Positions 17,005 through 25,326 of a DNA stretch of 64,000 nucleotides are shown here, in pieces. A program made the translations under genes and the position numbers. The notes under the pieces were generated by a model, which made no database searches, had not been told where the DNA came from, and saw nothing but the letters and a program-made list of their open reading frames with translations. Position 1 is the first letter of the stretch. Each line of letters starts with the position of its first letter. Origin of the DNA: Planctomycetota bacterium (GTDB lineage: Bacteria > Planctomycetota > Phycisphaerae > Phycisphaerales > SM1A02); NCBI GenBank assembly GCA_022574595.1, contig JACZRS010000001.1:434001-498000 (forward strand), in the 5' to 3' direction.

Positions 17005-17154
17005 TGGTCGGGCATCATACCATGTGACAAGGAAACGTGAAGGCTACCCAAGGCAAACAACAGGAAAGTAATAAGGCTTATCTCTGTTCCATCAGTGTGG
17101 ATTATATCCATCCGTTTGCGGTCTGAATAACCCTAAGCCATAATCATCGAAACA

Positions 17155-17868
17155 ATGACTCATTTGCCAAAACCTAAAAAGAGTCCCTTGCAGCGATGGT
17201 TCTATCTTGCTCTTAGCTTGTGGATGGGCCTCATTGTTGTTGTCGGATTCTGGCCTACCTACTTCGGCCCGCTTCTAGCCGGGACATTAGATCTAAAACT
17301 CATTGTCAAGATTCATGCTAACGTTTACTTGGTGAGGATAGTGATCTTAATTGCACAAACCTTGCTTGTATTAAACCGGCGTCTGAACTGGCATAGGAAG
17401 TTGGGGTGGTTCGCGGTTGGATACGCTGCTCTGATGATCGCGGTGGTGATTACAGCTCTAGCTATTAGATTTTCTAACCTTCATGCAGCAGGAGAAATTC
17501 GCGAGGCACATCGTTCACTGATCATCTCATCTGTCGATTTATTATTGTTTGGCGGTTTTCTAATTGCTGCGATTGGATATCGCAAAAAGTCTCAGATTCA
17601 TAAACGCCTGATCATTCTCGCTACGGTTGTCCTGATGGGGCCAGCGGCTGGTCGTATGACCTTTTTGACATTTACCCCGCTAATCCTATTGGTACTGTAT
17701 TCACCGATTCTTTTAGGTATGGCATTCGATTTCGCTACCCGTCGCAAAATTCATGCGGTTTACATAATCGGCCTTATCCTCCATTTTGTTTCCATGCTGC
17801 GCCTGCCCTTGCAGGATTCGGATGCCTGGTTCAACTTCTCCAAGTGGGTATATGGGCTGTTTAACTGA
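17155..17868 (+). CDS. Hypothetical polytopic membrane protein
   Basis: A 237-residue inner-membrane protein with about seven hydrophobic helices (roughly residues 15-35, 50-72, 82-103, 120-140, 148-166, 170-190 and 198-216). His and Arg residues recur at helix ends (KIHANVYLVR, NWHRKLGW, REAHRSL, QIHKRL). That pattern resembles haem- or quinone-binding membrane proteins of the DUF2306-like type, but I cannot name the family with confidence. It stands alone, divergent from the Ntn-hydrolase-like gene, and 77 bases before a metallo-hydrolase gene on the same strand. Confidence 0.7.
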   Translation: MTHLPKPKKSPLQRWFYLALSLWMGLIVVVGFWPTYFGPLLAGTLDLKLIVKIHANVYLVRIVILIAQTLLVLNRRLNWHRKLGWFAVGYAALMIAVVITALAIRFSNLHAAGEIREAHRSLIISSVDLLLFGGFLIAAIGYRKKSQIHKRLIILATVVLMGPAAGRMTFLTFTPLILLVLYSPILLGMAFDFATRRKIHAVYIIGLILHFVSMLRLPLQDSDAWFNFSKWVYGLFN

Positions 17869-17945
17869 CAACCGCGCCAGCTGCACAATTTGAGGAATTG
17901 GAACGAGCGAGCGACCAGCGTCTAGAATGAACGATTGTAGGAGTA

Positions 17946-18899
17946 ATGATGTTTAAAAAGCAGAATTTAGTAATAATTGGATTGGTTGGGTTGGTCATTT
18001 TTTGCGTTAACGCGAAGCCGCAAGCGGTTGGGGATGAGCCGTTTGTAGTTGTATTGGGTATTGCTCAAGATGCGGGATATCCGCAGATTGGGTGCGAAAA
18101 AGACTGTTGCAAGGATGTTTGGGGGGATACATCAAAGCGCCGTTACGTTTCTTGTTTAGCGATCGTTGATCCGATTTCATCACAAAGGTGGATCATTGAC
18201 GCAACACCTGATTTTAAGCATCAGCTGCGTTTGCTTGATGAAATTGCTCCAACCGGTGATACGCCCGGGCTTGATGGGATTCTCTTAACACACGGGCATA
18301 TTGGGCACTACACCGGTTTAATGCAATTGGGACATGAAGCTATGGGGGCCAAGGATGTGCCTGTTTATGTGATGCCGCGCATGCGCGAGTATTTATCAAC
18401 TAACGGGCCATGGGATCAGCTTGTGCGATATCGGAATATCAAGCTGCGCGCAATCGAAGCCGACCAACCTATCAAGCTAAATGAGCGTATTACCGTTACG
18501 CCCATTCTTGTTCCACACCGCGAGGAATATACTGAAGTTGTAGGTTTTAGAATCGATGGGCCGAGCAAGTCTATTCTATTTATTCCTGACATCGACAAGT
18601 GGGAGCGTTGGGATCGTTCGATCGAGAAACTAATCCGCGAAGTAGATATCGCATTTCTTGATGGAACTTTTTACGATGGTGATGAACTACCCAATCGTAA
18701 CATGGCTGACATTCCCCACCCATTCATATCTGAGAGCATGAAACGCTTTGAGCTGTTACCCGCAAAGGAAAAGGCCAAGATCCGCTTCATTCACTTTAAT
18801 CACACCAACCCTGTGCTGCACGAAAATAGCCATGCACAAAAGGTAATCAAATCTGCGGGCTTTGGCGTTGCCAAGCAACTAAAACGCACGCAATTCTAA
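17946..18899 (+). CDS. Exported metallo-beta-lactamase-fold hydrolase, PqqB-like
   Basis: A 317-residue protein with an N-terminal signal-like helix (LVIIGLVGLVIFCVNAKPQA), then an MBL-fold domain related to PqqB. Residues 116-121 read HGHIGH in THGHIGHYTGL. The usual HxHxDH has Gly where Asp is expected, a variation I associate with the PqqB-like branch. Other metal-site candidates are PHREEY, PDIDKW, LDGTFYDGDE and HFNHTNP. Cys residues in GCEKDCCKD near residue 45 may bind an extra metal. The reaction is unknown, and no other pqq gene is nearby. AGGAG (17940-17944) lies before the start. It converges closely on the esterase gene (3-base gap). Confidence 0.8.
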   Translation: MMFKKQNLVIIGLVGLVIFCVNAKPQAVGDEPFVVVLGIAQDAGYPQIGCEKDCCKDVWGDTSKRRYVSCLAIVDPISSQRWIIDATPDFKHQLRLLDEIAPTGDTPGLDGILLTHGHIGHYTGLMQLGHEAMGAKDVPVYVMPRMREYLSTNGPWDQLVRYRNIKLRAIEADQPIKLNERITVTPILVPHREEYTEVVGFRIDGPSKSILFIPDIDKWERWDRSIEKLIREVDIAFLDGTFYDGDELPNRNMADIPHPFISESMKRFELLPAKEKAKIRFIHFNHTNPVLHENSHAQKVIKSAGFGVAKQLKRTQF

Positions 18900-18902
18900 G
18901 CT

Positions 18903-20084
18903 TTACGCATCATCTCCTCTGCCAATACTTACTCGTTTGTAATTTCTTTGATAAATCGGCGTGTTGGGATCGTTGATCTTCTGCCCTTGTTTTACAGCCT
19001 TTTCATAATTATGCAAGGCTGAGTTAATTTTTCCATCTGTCTCATAGGCTTCACCGAGACTGTCATACACGTTTGCAGATTCTGAATGCATTTCTATGTT
19101 AAACTTAAAGATCTCAATTGCTTTATAAGTATCGCCACTCTGCAAGAAACGATATCCAAGCTGATTGATGGATCTCTCGGCGGGCGTGATCTGGAACTTG
19201 TATTTTTTTGTCATAGCCGCGAAATGTTTCTTGATCGCTTCTACATCGCCGCTTGCAAGTACTTCGGTTGGTTGCCAATCGCTGAATAAAGTTTTTAGTC
19301 CGTGATAGGTGCTGCGCAGCACGGTTGAACCGTGATCTTCATCAGGCAATATTTGACTATCCCATTGAAGTGTTTGAGGAGATTTGGATTTTAAAAGGTC
19401 AATAAACGAATCGAAGCTACTTTGCATCCGCCCACCTTCATCAGCCATAGTCACGTACAAGAACCCGCTATACTCCGGATTCTCATCAAGGAACTTTGAC
19501 ATCTGCTTAACCGCTTCCCCATCTGCCCACTGCAATCTTGGACTAATTGCTATGTAAGCGTCAAATGAATCAGGCTGCGTTGCCATGGCGTGAACTGCAA
19601 ACAGGCCGCCGAGCGAATGGCCGATCAACACGCGATAAGGCTCCGTGCGGTAATTCTTATCAATAAATGGAATCAATTCCGTATTGATAAACTCCAGGAA
19701 ATTGTCCGCACCGCCACTATTGCGTAATCGGCGATCCGCGCCTGGCGAGGGAGTAAAGTCGCGAGTACGATTTGTATTTGCTAGACCCACAATAATCGCC
19801 TGTGGCATGCGGTTGGATCGGGCTAAAACATCCTTGGTACCCGTTGTGTGATTCAAATGAGCAGGCCCATCGAGTAGATAAATGACCGGAAACTTCTGCT
19901 GTGTGAATTCATAACCGGGCGGCAAAGTTACGAGAATCGCTCGATCTTCATTTAGAACATCAGAGTAAATAATAAACTGCTCGCCAACGATTATGGGGGC
20001 TGTTCGCTGGGCGGCTGCGTTACTTACTAATATGTGAAGGACTAAGGCTGTGGCTAAGATATGTTTGGGGATTTGCTTTAACAC
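18903..20084 (-). CDS. Secreted alpha/beta-hydrolase esterase with C-terminal TPR segment
   Basis: A 393-residue exported hydrolase of the esterase D/Fes type (COG2819-like). A signal peptide covers residues 1-25 (KHILATALVLHILVSNAAAQ). The hydrolase core carries PVIYLLDG, an oxyanion-side segment and the nucleophile elbow GHSLGGLFA; the catalytic His is probably in EDHGSTV. The last 90 residues contain a TPR-like pair of helices (SANVYDSLGEAYETDGKINS then ALHNYEKAV). Start: AGGAG at 20094-20098 stands nine bases before the GTG at 20084. The longer frame to 20114 would place ten extra residues in front of the signal peptide. The substrate is unknown. Confidence 0.85.
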   Translation of the reverse strand: MLKQIPKHILATALVLHILVSNAAAQRTAPIIVGEQFIIYSDVLNEDRAILVTLPPGYEFTQQKFPVIYLLDGPAHLNHTTGTKDVLARSNRMPQAIIVGLANTNRTRDFTPSPGADRRLRNSGGADNFLEFINTELIPFIDKNYRTEPYRVLIGHSLGGLFAVHAMATQPDSFDAYIAISPRLQWADGEAVKQMSKFLDENPEYSGFLYVTMADEGGRMQSSFDSFIDLLKSKSPQTLQWDSQILPDEDHGSTVLRSTYHGLKTLFSDWQPTEVLASGDVEAIKKHFAAMTKKYKFQITPAERSINQLGYRFLQSGDTYKAIEIFKFNIEMHSESANVYDSLGEAYETDGKINSALHNYEKAVKQGQKINDPNTPIYQRNYKRVSIGRGDDA

Positions 20085-20093
20085 AATAATTAT

Positions 20094-20098
20094 CTCCT
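20094..20098 (-). promoter_or_regulatory. Ribosome binding site deciding the GTG start of the esterase gene
   Basis: AGGAG on the minus strand is nine bases upstream of the GTG at 20084 and fixes the start just before a clean signal peptide. Confidence 0.65.
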
Positions 20099-20165
20099 GA
20101 GCTTGAACTGGCAAAAAACATCCATCTATTTTGAAGTGTCAGGGTCGCTCGATCAAGACCGATGT

Positions 20166-20194
20166 TTGACATACATTATCCGAGTATAGTTTAT
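20166..20194 (+). promoter_or_regulatory. Possible sigma-70 type promoter
   Basis: A perfect TTGACA (20166-20171) is followed, after 17 bases, by the weak -10 candidate GTTTAT. It lies about 30 bases before the start of the LolA-like gene in a divergent gap. The -10 match is poor, so this is tentative. Confidence 0.3.
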
Positions 20195-20222
20195 TATTTC
20201 TGTCAAGAATAACCATTGGAGA

Positions 20223-21137
20223 ATGGAAATGATTCCCAAATCGCAGATTCCAGGAAGGCAAGCAGGGTTTGTAGTGGTGTTGTTAACCTTGGTAAGCGTT
20301 TCTACGTGCTTCGCTCAAGCTAACAATCCAGAGAAAAGAACGCAGCCTCCTGCAACACAGCCGACATCTCGACCGGCCAAAGTGGAAGCGAATCCGCCCG
20401 CAAAGGGATTTAATTCACAGGAGTCGGATCCAGCTGCTGTCGCTCTTGCAGATTTAACCATGAAAGCTATGGGGGGGAGAAAAGCCTGGGATGAAACTCG
20501 ATACATCACATGGAATTTCTTTGGATCAAGCAAACATGTGTGGGACAAACACACAGGCGAAGTACGTATCGAGTGGACCGACCGCGAATCGGGAGCCCAG
20601 CTTCTCGTACTGATGAACATCAACACAGTCAAAGGCAGAGCGTGGCGAGCTGGTAATGAAATAACCGAATCCAAAGCCCTGGCCGAGATGCTTAAGCAAG
20701 GTAAAAGTAAGTGGATAAACGATGGCTATTGGTTGTTCATGCCTTACAAACTAAAAGATACAGGCGTAACACTTAAAATGGCCGAGAGGGATAAGTCCAA
20801 TTCTGACTCCACAACAGCAGTTGTAGAGTTGACCTTCGAGAATGTTGGCAATACGCCACAAAATAAATATCACGTTTACATAGGTCTCAAAAATCACCTT
20901 GTTAAAAAGTGGGAGTACTTTGCAAATGCAGATGATGATGAGCCACGCTTTGCGATCCCTTGGAATAATTGGAAGCGCTACGGCCGAATTATGCTATCAG
21001 GCGATCGTGGGGAACGTAACGGTAAGTCCAGAGAAATCTCTGAGATTGCTGTATTTGATGAATTGCCTGAATCAATCTTTACAAGTCCTGAGCCTGTAAA
21101 TTGGGATGCGGTCACGCCGGCGGAATCAAATCCATAA
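20223..21137 (+). CDS. Exported hypothetical protein, possibly LolA-like fold
   Basis: A 304-residue protein with a signal peptide (about residues 10-33, GFVVVLLTLVSVSTCFAQA), a Pro/Thr-rich linker (PPATQPTSRPAKVEANPP) and a domain starting near residue 75. That domain opens with LADLTMKAMGGRKAWDETRY, then repeated beta strands with many aromatics (WNFFGSSKHVW, VRIEWTDRESG, WINDGYWLFMPYKL). The pattern of an early Gly-Gly-Lys/Trp helix and a curved sheet resembles LolA/LolB-like or outer-membrane lipoprotein-sorting domains, an inference. AATGGAGAATGG precedes the start. Probably periplasmic. Confidence 0.65.
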   Translation: MEMIPKSQIPGRQAGFVVVLLTLVSVSTCFAQANNPEKRTQPPATQPTSRPAKVEANPPAKGFNSQESDPAAVALADLTMKAMGGRKAWDETRYITWNFFGSSKHVWDKHTGEVRIEWTDRESGAQLLVLMNINTVKGRAWRAGNEITESKALAEMLKQGKSKWINDGYWLFMPYKLKDTGVTLKMAERDKSNSDSTTAVVELTFENVGNTPQNKYHVYIGLKNHLVKKWEYFANADDDEPRFAIPWNNWKRYGRIMLSGDRGERNGKSREISEIAVFDELPESIFTSPEPVNWDAVTPAESNP

Positions 21138-21162
21138 TCGCTTTGTATATCTGTTTAATGAT

Positions 21163-21636
21163 TCAGGTCTTAATCAGATTCTGAATGTATCGCTTCTTCC
21201 GCGGCAAGGGTATTAATTCGAGAATAACTGTTGCCGCCGAACTCGTGAATATGGTTTGCCACTCACGACCACAAGGCTTTTGAAGCTCAGTCTTGATAAG
21301 TGAACCCCAAAGCAGGTGCTCGACGATCCGGTATTCGCCCGACAATAAGCCGAACAAAGCATCGATGAATTTATCGAAGGGGCCCTTTTCACCAACTGGA
21401 AAATAGCAAGCCCAAAGGGTCTCTGCGCAGAGGTGGAGTTCATCACGATTCTGGAGATTGATACCTATATCGAAATCGACTCCTGGCTGCCGCTTGATAT
21501 CAGCCGTTGTGTGCATACCAAAATAGTACTCGTCGATTTCGTCTTCGTCGATCACGATATGAACCTCTGGAAATTTCTTGCGTATCAAGTCGATCGCAAA
21601 AGTGAACCTTTCAATCTCGATGCTACGATCGTCCAT
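21163..21636 (-). CDS. Hypothetical cytosolic protein
   Basis: A 157-residue acidic protein with no signal or membrane segment. It has a mixed alpha/beta look (EVHIVIDEDEIDEYYFGMH, GVDFDIGINLQN, LFGLLSGEYRIVEHL) and a basic tail. I do not recognise a family. Start chosen at the ATG at 21636, which has GAAAGG upstream; the frame extends to a TTG at 21654. It is divergent from the 3-hydroxyacyl-CoA dehydrogenase gene, 103 bases away. Confidence 0.6.
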   Translation of the reverse strand: MDDRSIEIERFTFAIDLIRKKFPEVHIVIDEDEIDEYYFGMHTTADIKRQPGVDFDIGINLQNRDELHLCAETLWACYFPVGEKGPFDKFIDALFGLLSGEYRIVEHLLWGSLIKTELQKPCGREWQTIFTSSAATVILELIPLPRKKRYIQNLIKT

Positions 21637-21739
21637 GTCCAAAAGACCTTTCAATCTGTGGATGATTCCTCAGTTTCCGCAAATCGCTTCAGCCATTGTA
21701 CCATACCCGGTCCAAATAACCTCAAGAAAGGCGTGATCG

Positions 21740-22603
21740 ATGAGCGAAGTAAAAAGTATTGCTGTAATCGGTGCTGGAACTATGGGATGCGGGATCGCGC
21801 TTACCGCTGCGACCAACAGCATCAAAGCATATCAAATCGATGTAGATAAAGACCAACTTGATCACGCCAAAACCTATCACGAAAAAACTTTGGCGAGAAA
21901 CGTACAAAAAGAACGCATGACACAAGAGCAGGCAGATCAGGCGGCTGGTCTAATCAGCTATCACCAGGATATGGATGATGCGAAGGATGCAGACTGGGCG
22001 ATCGAAGCAGCAACGGAAAATGTTGAACTGAAAAAGAAAATCTTTCAGCAAATGGTTGAAACCTTTGGCAGTAATGTTGTTCTAGCAACTAATACATCAT
22101 CAATCTCAATTACAGAAATAGCGTCCGCAATCGGTGAAAACGCGCCGCGCGTCATCGGCATGCACTTTTTCAACCCCGTACCTGTAATGAAACTTGTAGA
22201 AGTAATAAATGGTTTAGCGACTAGCGAGCAAACATCGCAGCGCACAATCGAGCTAGCTAAGCGCATGGGGAAAACTCCTGTGCCGGCTAACGATCGCGCA
22301 GGTTTTGTTTCCAATCGTGTGTTGATGCCCATGATCAACGAAGCGTTTTATGCGTGGATGGAAGGCGTGGCGGAGCCTGAGCATATAGATGAGATTATGA
22401 AGCTCGGCTGCAACTTCCCTATGGGACCATTGCGCCTCGCAGATTTTATAGGGCTGGATGTTTGCCACGACATTATGATGGTGCTCTACAATGAGCTAGG
22501 CAATCAAAAATACTTCCCCTGTCCGATGCTTAGGCAATTAGTAACCGCAGGTCGTTTAGGCAACAAGACCAGGATTGGTGTGTTTGATTACAGCACAAGC
22601 TAG
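21740..22603 (+). CDS. 3-hydroxyacyl-CoA (3-hydroxybutyryl-CoA) dehydrogenase
   Basis: A 287-residue NAD-dependent dehydrogenase that oxidises (or, reversed, forms) 3-hydroxyacyl-CoA. The N-terminal Rossmann motif IAVIGAGTMGCGIA is intact. The family signature HFFNPVPVMKLVEVI (residues about 140-154) contains the catalytic His, and Asn follows in GFVSNRVLMP. The C-terminal dimerisation domain has the usual GCNFPMGPLRLADFIGLD. Length is that of stand-alone Hbd/PaaH/MmgB enzymes, without a fused hydratase. It may act in butyrate-type fatty acid oxidation or in polyhydroxybutyrate-linked metabolism. Confidence 0.93.
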   Translation: MSEVKSIAVIGAGTMGCGIALTAATNSIKAYQIDVDKDQLDHAKTYHEKTLARNVQKERMTQEQADQAAGLISYHQDMDDAKDADWAIEAATENVELKKKIFQQMVETFGSNVVLATNTSSISITEIASAIGENAPRVIGMHFFNPVPVMKLVEVINGLATSEQTSQRTIELAKRMGKTPVPANDRAGFVSNRVLMPMINEAFYAWMEGVAEPEHIDEIMKLGCNFPMGPLRLADFIGLDVCHDIMMVLYNELGNQKYFPCPMLRQLVTAGRLGNKTRIGVFDYSTS

Positions 22604-22845
22604 CTTTGTGGTCCCAGAGCCGGTCGATCCGATCGTGATGATCTTCAGACAAATCGTTCCGTCTCAAATTATTCTTTGCCGGGCGCAAATTACAGCCAGA
22701 TTGGCTTAATCATCTAAAATAGCAGCAAAAACTAAGCAATGAAGCTAAGCGTGCTCAGCATAGATGTTTACTGTCCCGATAGCTTGTTGAGGGATACTAT
22801 TGAAGAGCGCTATCGGTGCATGCGCACAGACTTGGCACTACTAAA

Positions 22846-25326
22846 ATGAATCAACTCACAGCCACAAGAGGCGTTATGCCTACAGTTCCAGCCAACCGCG
22901 GTCCAATCACTTTATTACTCGATCTTTTTTCGAGCGTATGGACCGGCATCTGCTTATTAATTGTGCTGTTCATCTATTCCTCCATAGGCTCAGCAGGCCT
23001 TTGGCTGCCCGCCAGCTTTAACATCTTCGATTTCCCCGGCGGTTGGCTTCAACTGCATATCCGCCAATACCGCGGATTTGAGATGACGGAATTTGAGTGG
23101 TTCAACTGGTGGCCTTTCACTACTCTCATAGCCCTTATCTGCACCAACATGGTTGTCGTGACATTACGAAGGATCCCATTTAAGCCGATCAACTACGGCG
23201 TGTGGATGATCCATACGGGCAATATCGTTTTAGCACTGGGAAGTGTCTGGTATTTTTCAGCAAAAATTGAAGGTCAAGCGACGGTCCTGCGCCGAGCGAT
23301 TGTCATTAATGTACCTGGCTCTGAGCCTGTCCGCATGCCTGCCATTCCCGGCAATATCAAGACCATAGAAATTGATGATCGTAGCATTACGTTTCAGATA
23401 AGAAGTATCAATCCCCAGTGGCCGATCCTTTCCGGCGCTGATGCGGGCAAGAAAGCCTATGCGGTAAATGTTGCGGTCCAGGATGGGCAGGATATTTTCG
23501 TTCGCCAACTCTTGGCGGGCTACCCTCAATATACCGAAGACATCATTCGAACGGACGATCCCAACCAACCCATGGCCAGAGCCATAAAAGTGCTCGGCAA
23601 AAAGCTGGTCAACGAAGATATCGAAATTACATTTGAATACGAACCTCAGAAGTATTTTGATCTTGAAAGTACCTGGGCCATCTACTTGCGCGAAGAAGGT
23701 GAACCAGAATGGACGCAGCGGCCAATCGAAGACATGCCTCGCTATAACGATTATTTTTCTGATCGAGCAGATGTGTGGCTACCACGTGAGATGGCTTCGG
23801 CGCGACCACATACACTGGATCTACCTGTTCCTAGTATTGATGGGGATTTGTTCAGCGATATAAACATTCGCATTACAAGCTATCTGCGCTACGCACAAAT
23901 GCAGCAAAGGCGTGTGCCAGGCGGAGATCGCATTGATCCCGAAGTGTTCATCAGAATTGATGCGCCCGATGGACGAATGGTTGAACATCAACTTGTCGCG
24001 TTTGACCCATCACTAAACCAAGTCGAAGGCGGGCTACTACATTTTCGTTGGATAACTTCGCAGCAGCAGCTCGAAGAGATGGCTGCGATAAGTTTTCCAA
24101 AGCTGGAAATTAATGTAGTAGATTCAGATGTTTCGTTAATTGAGGAGATTAAGACTACTTCAACGCGCAATCCTGCACTCGAGTTTACGCAGATCCAAGG
24201 AACAGATTACTCTTACCGTGTACAATTTATACAGAACAACATGCCAATCAAAGGGCATGGCATGGTTTCCATGGTCAGTATTGAGATTCGCAAAAGTGAT
24301 ATAACTTTTAAGCGATGGGTATTTGATAATCCATCCTTGAATCGTGATATGCCAAGCGAAGCTGATCCCATAATTGGGCACGACCAAGAGATGGCTTTAG
24401 ATGAGAACATCAACATTAAATATGTGCAGGGCAATGCCCCCCCTTCTCTAACATTAATAGCAGGCCCGAATGAAAACGATCTACAGCTTATGCTTTCGCC
24501 GCCGGGCGAAAAGCCACGCTTTGAGCAGGTTGAAGTTGGAAAGCCTGTGCAGATAGGATTGGGCGCAACTCTAAGTGTTCTTCGTTATTCTGCTCGGACG
24601 ACGTTTGAGGTTAAGCCAGCCATTATCCCACAATCGCAGCGTCAACGAGATGTTCGTGAGCGATTATCAATGGTGCGTGCGGAAATAACCTATAAGGGTG
24701 CAACGCAATCGCTGTGGCTCCCGTTTCATGTACACGTTTTTGATAGCGAAGATGAAATATTGCTGCGCTACAATTTCAAGCCGACAATAGTGCATTTATC
24801 CGATGGTCGGCATTTCGAGTTCATATTCGGTAGAGAACGCATGGAACTGACAGCCCCAGTTGTTCTTGACGATTTTGTTATGGAAACTCATGTGGGCGGA
24901 TATACCGGCCAGACTACTACGGTACTGAACTGGACCAGTATGATTCGTTTCCTGGAGGATGACAGTAATTGGGGTAAAACCATTCCAGTTAGCGTCAATT
25001 CCCCCCAGGCCTACGATGGTTTTTCATATTTCCAGGCTGCTTGGGATCCGCCTGAACCGCAATCGGGTTATGGCGGGATGAACTACACCGTGCTAGGCGT
25101 TGGGAATCGACACGGTGTAAACGTAATGCTCTTTGGCACTTGTCTTTCCGTTATTGGCATGATTTATGCGTTTTATATTAAACCCATGATAAAACGTAGA
25201 AGGCAGAAAGCTGTTTACGCACAGGTAATTGCAGAAAAAATATCAGATGAAGTTGTACTAAACTCTCAAACAGTTGATATGCAGGAAGAACCTGTGATAA
25301 TTATGGGGAGCAACAGTCATGACTAA
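22846..25326 (+). CDS. resB: ResB-like cytochrome c biogenesis protein
   Basis: An 826-residue membrane protein of System II cytochrome c maturation, which with CcsA brings haem to apocytochromes outside the membrane. Transmembrane helices are visible at about residues 22-46 (SSVWTGICLLIVLFIYSSIG), 88-106, 116-140 (NYGVWMIHTGNIVLALGSVW) and near the C-terminus (about 765-785, VMLFGTCLSVIGMIYAFYI). A very large periplasmic region of about 600 residues lies between them, as in ResB. The start was placed at the ATG at 22846; a GTG at 22816 is in frame but adds a polar stretch. The gene overlaps ccsA by eight bases, so the two are co-translated. Confidence 0.85.
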   Translation: MNQLTATRGVMPTVPANRGPITLLLDLFSSVWTGICLLIVLFIYSSIGSAGLWLPASFNIFDFPGGWLQLHIRQYRGFEMTEFEWFNWWPFTTLIALICTNMVVVTLRRIPFKPINYGVWMIHTGNIVLALGSVWYFSAKIEGQATVLRRAIVINVPGSEPVRMPAIPGNIKTIEIDDRSITFQIRSINPQWPILSGADAGKKAYAVNVAVQDGQDIFVRQLLAGYPQYTEDIIRTDDPNQPMARAIKVLGKKLVNEDIEITFEYEPQKYFDLESTWAIYLREEGEPEWTQRPIEDMPRYNDYFSDRADVWLPREMASARPHTLDLPVPSIDGDLFSDINIRITSYLRYAQMQQRRVPGGDRIDPEVFIRIDAPDGRMVEHQLVAFDPSLNQVEGGLLHFRWITSQQQLEEMAAISFPKLEINVVDSDVSLIEEIKTTSTRNPALEFTQIQGTDYSYRVQFIQNNMPIKGHGMVSMVSIEIRKSDITFKRWVFDNPSLNRDMPSEADPIIGHDQEMALDENINIKYVQGNAPPSLTLIAGPNENDLQLMLSPPGEKPRFEQVEVGKPVQIGLGATLSVLRYSARTTFEVKPAIIPQSQRQRDVRERLSMVRAEITYKGATQSLWLPFHVHVFDSEDEILLRYNFKPTIVHLSDGRHFEFIFGRERMELTAPVVLDDFVMETHVGGYTGQTTTVLNWTSMIRFLEDDSNWGKTIPVSVNSPQAYDGFSYFQAAWDPPEPQSGYGGMNYTVLGVGNRHGVNVMLFGTCLSVIGMIYAFYIKPMIKRRRQKAVYAQVIAEKISDEVVLNSQTVDMQEEPVIIMGSNSHD

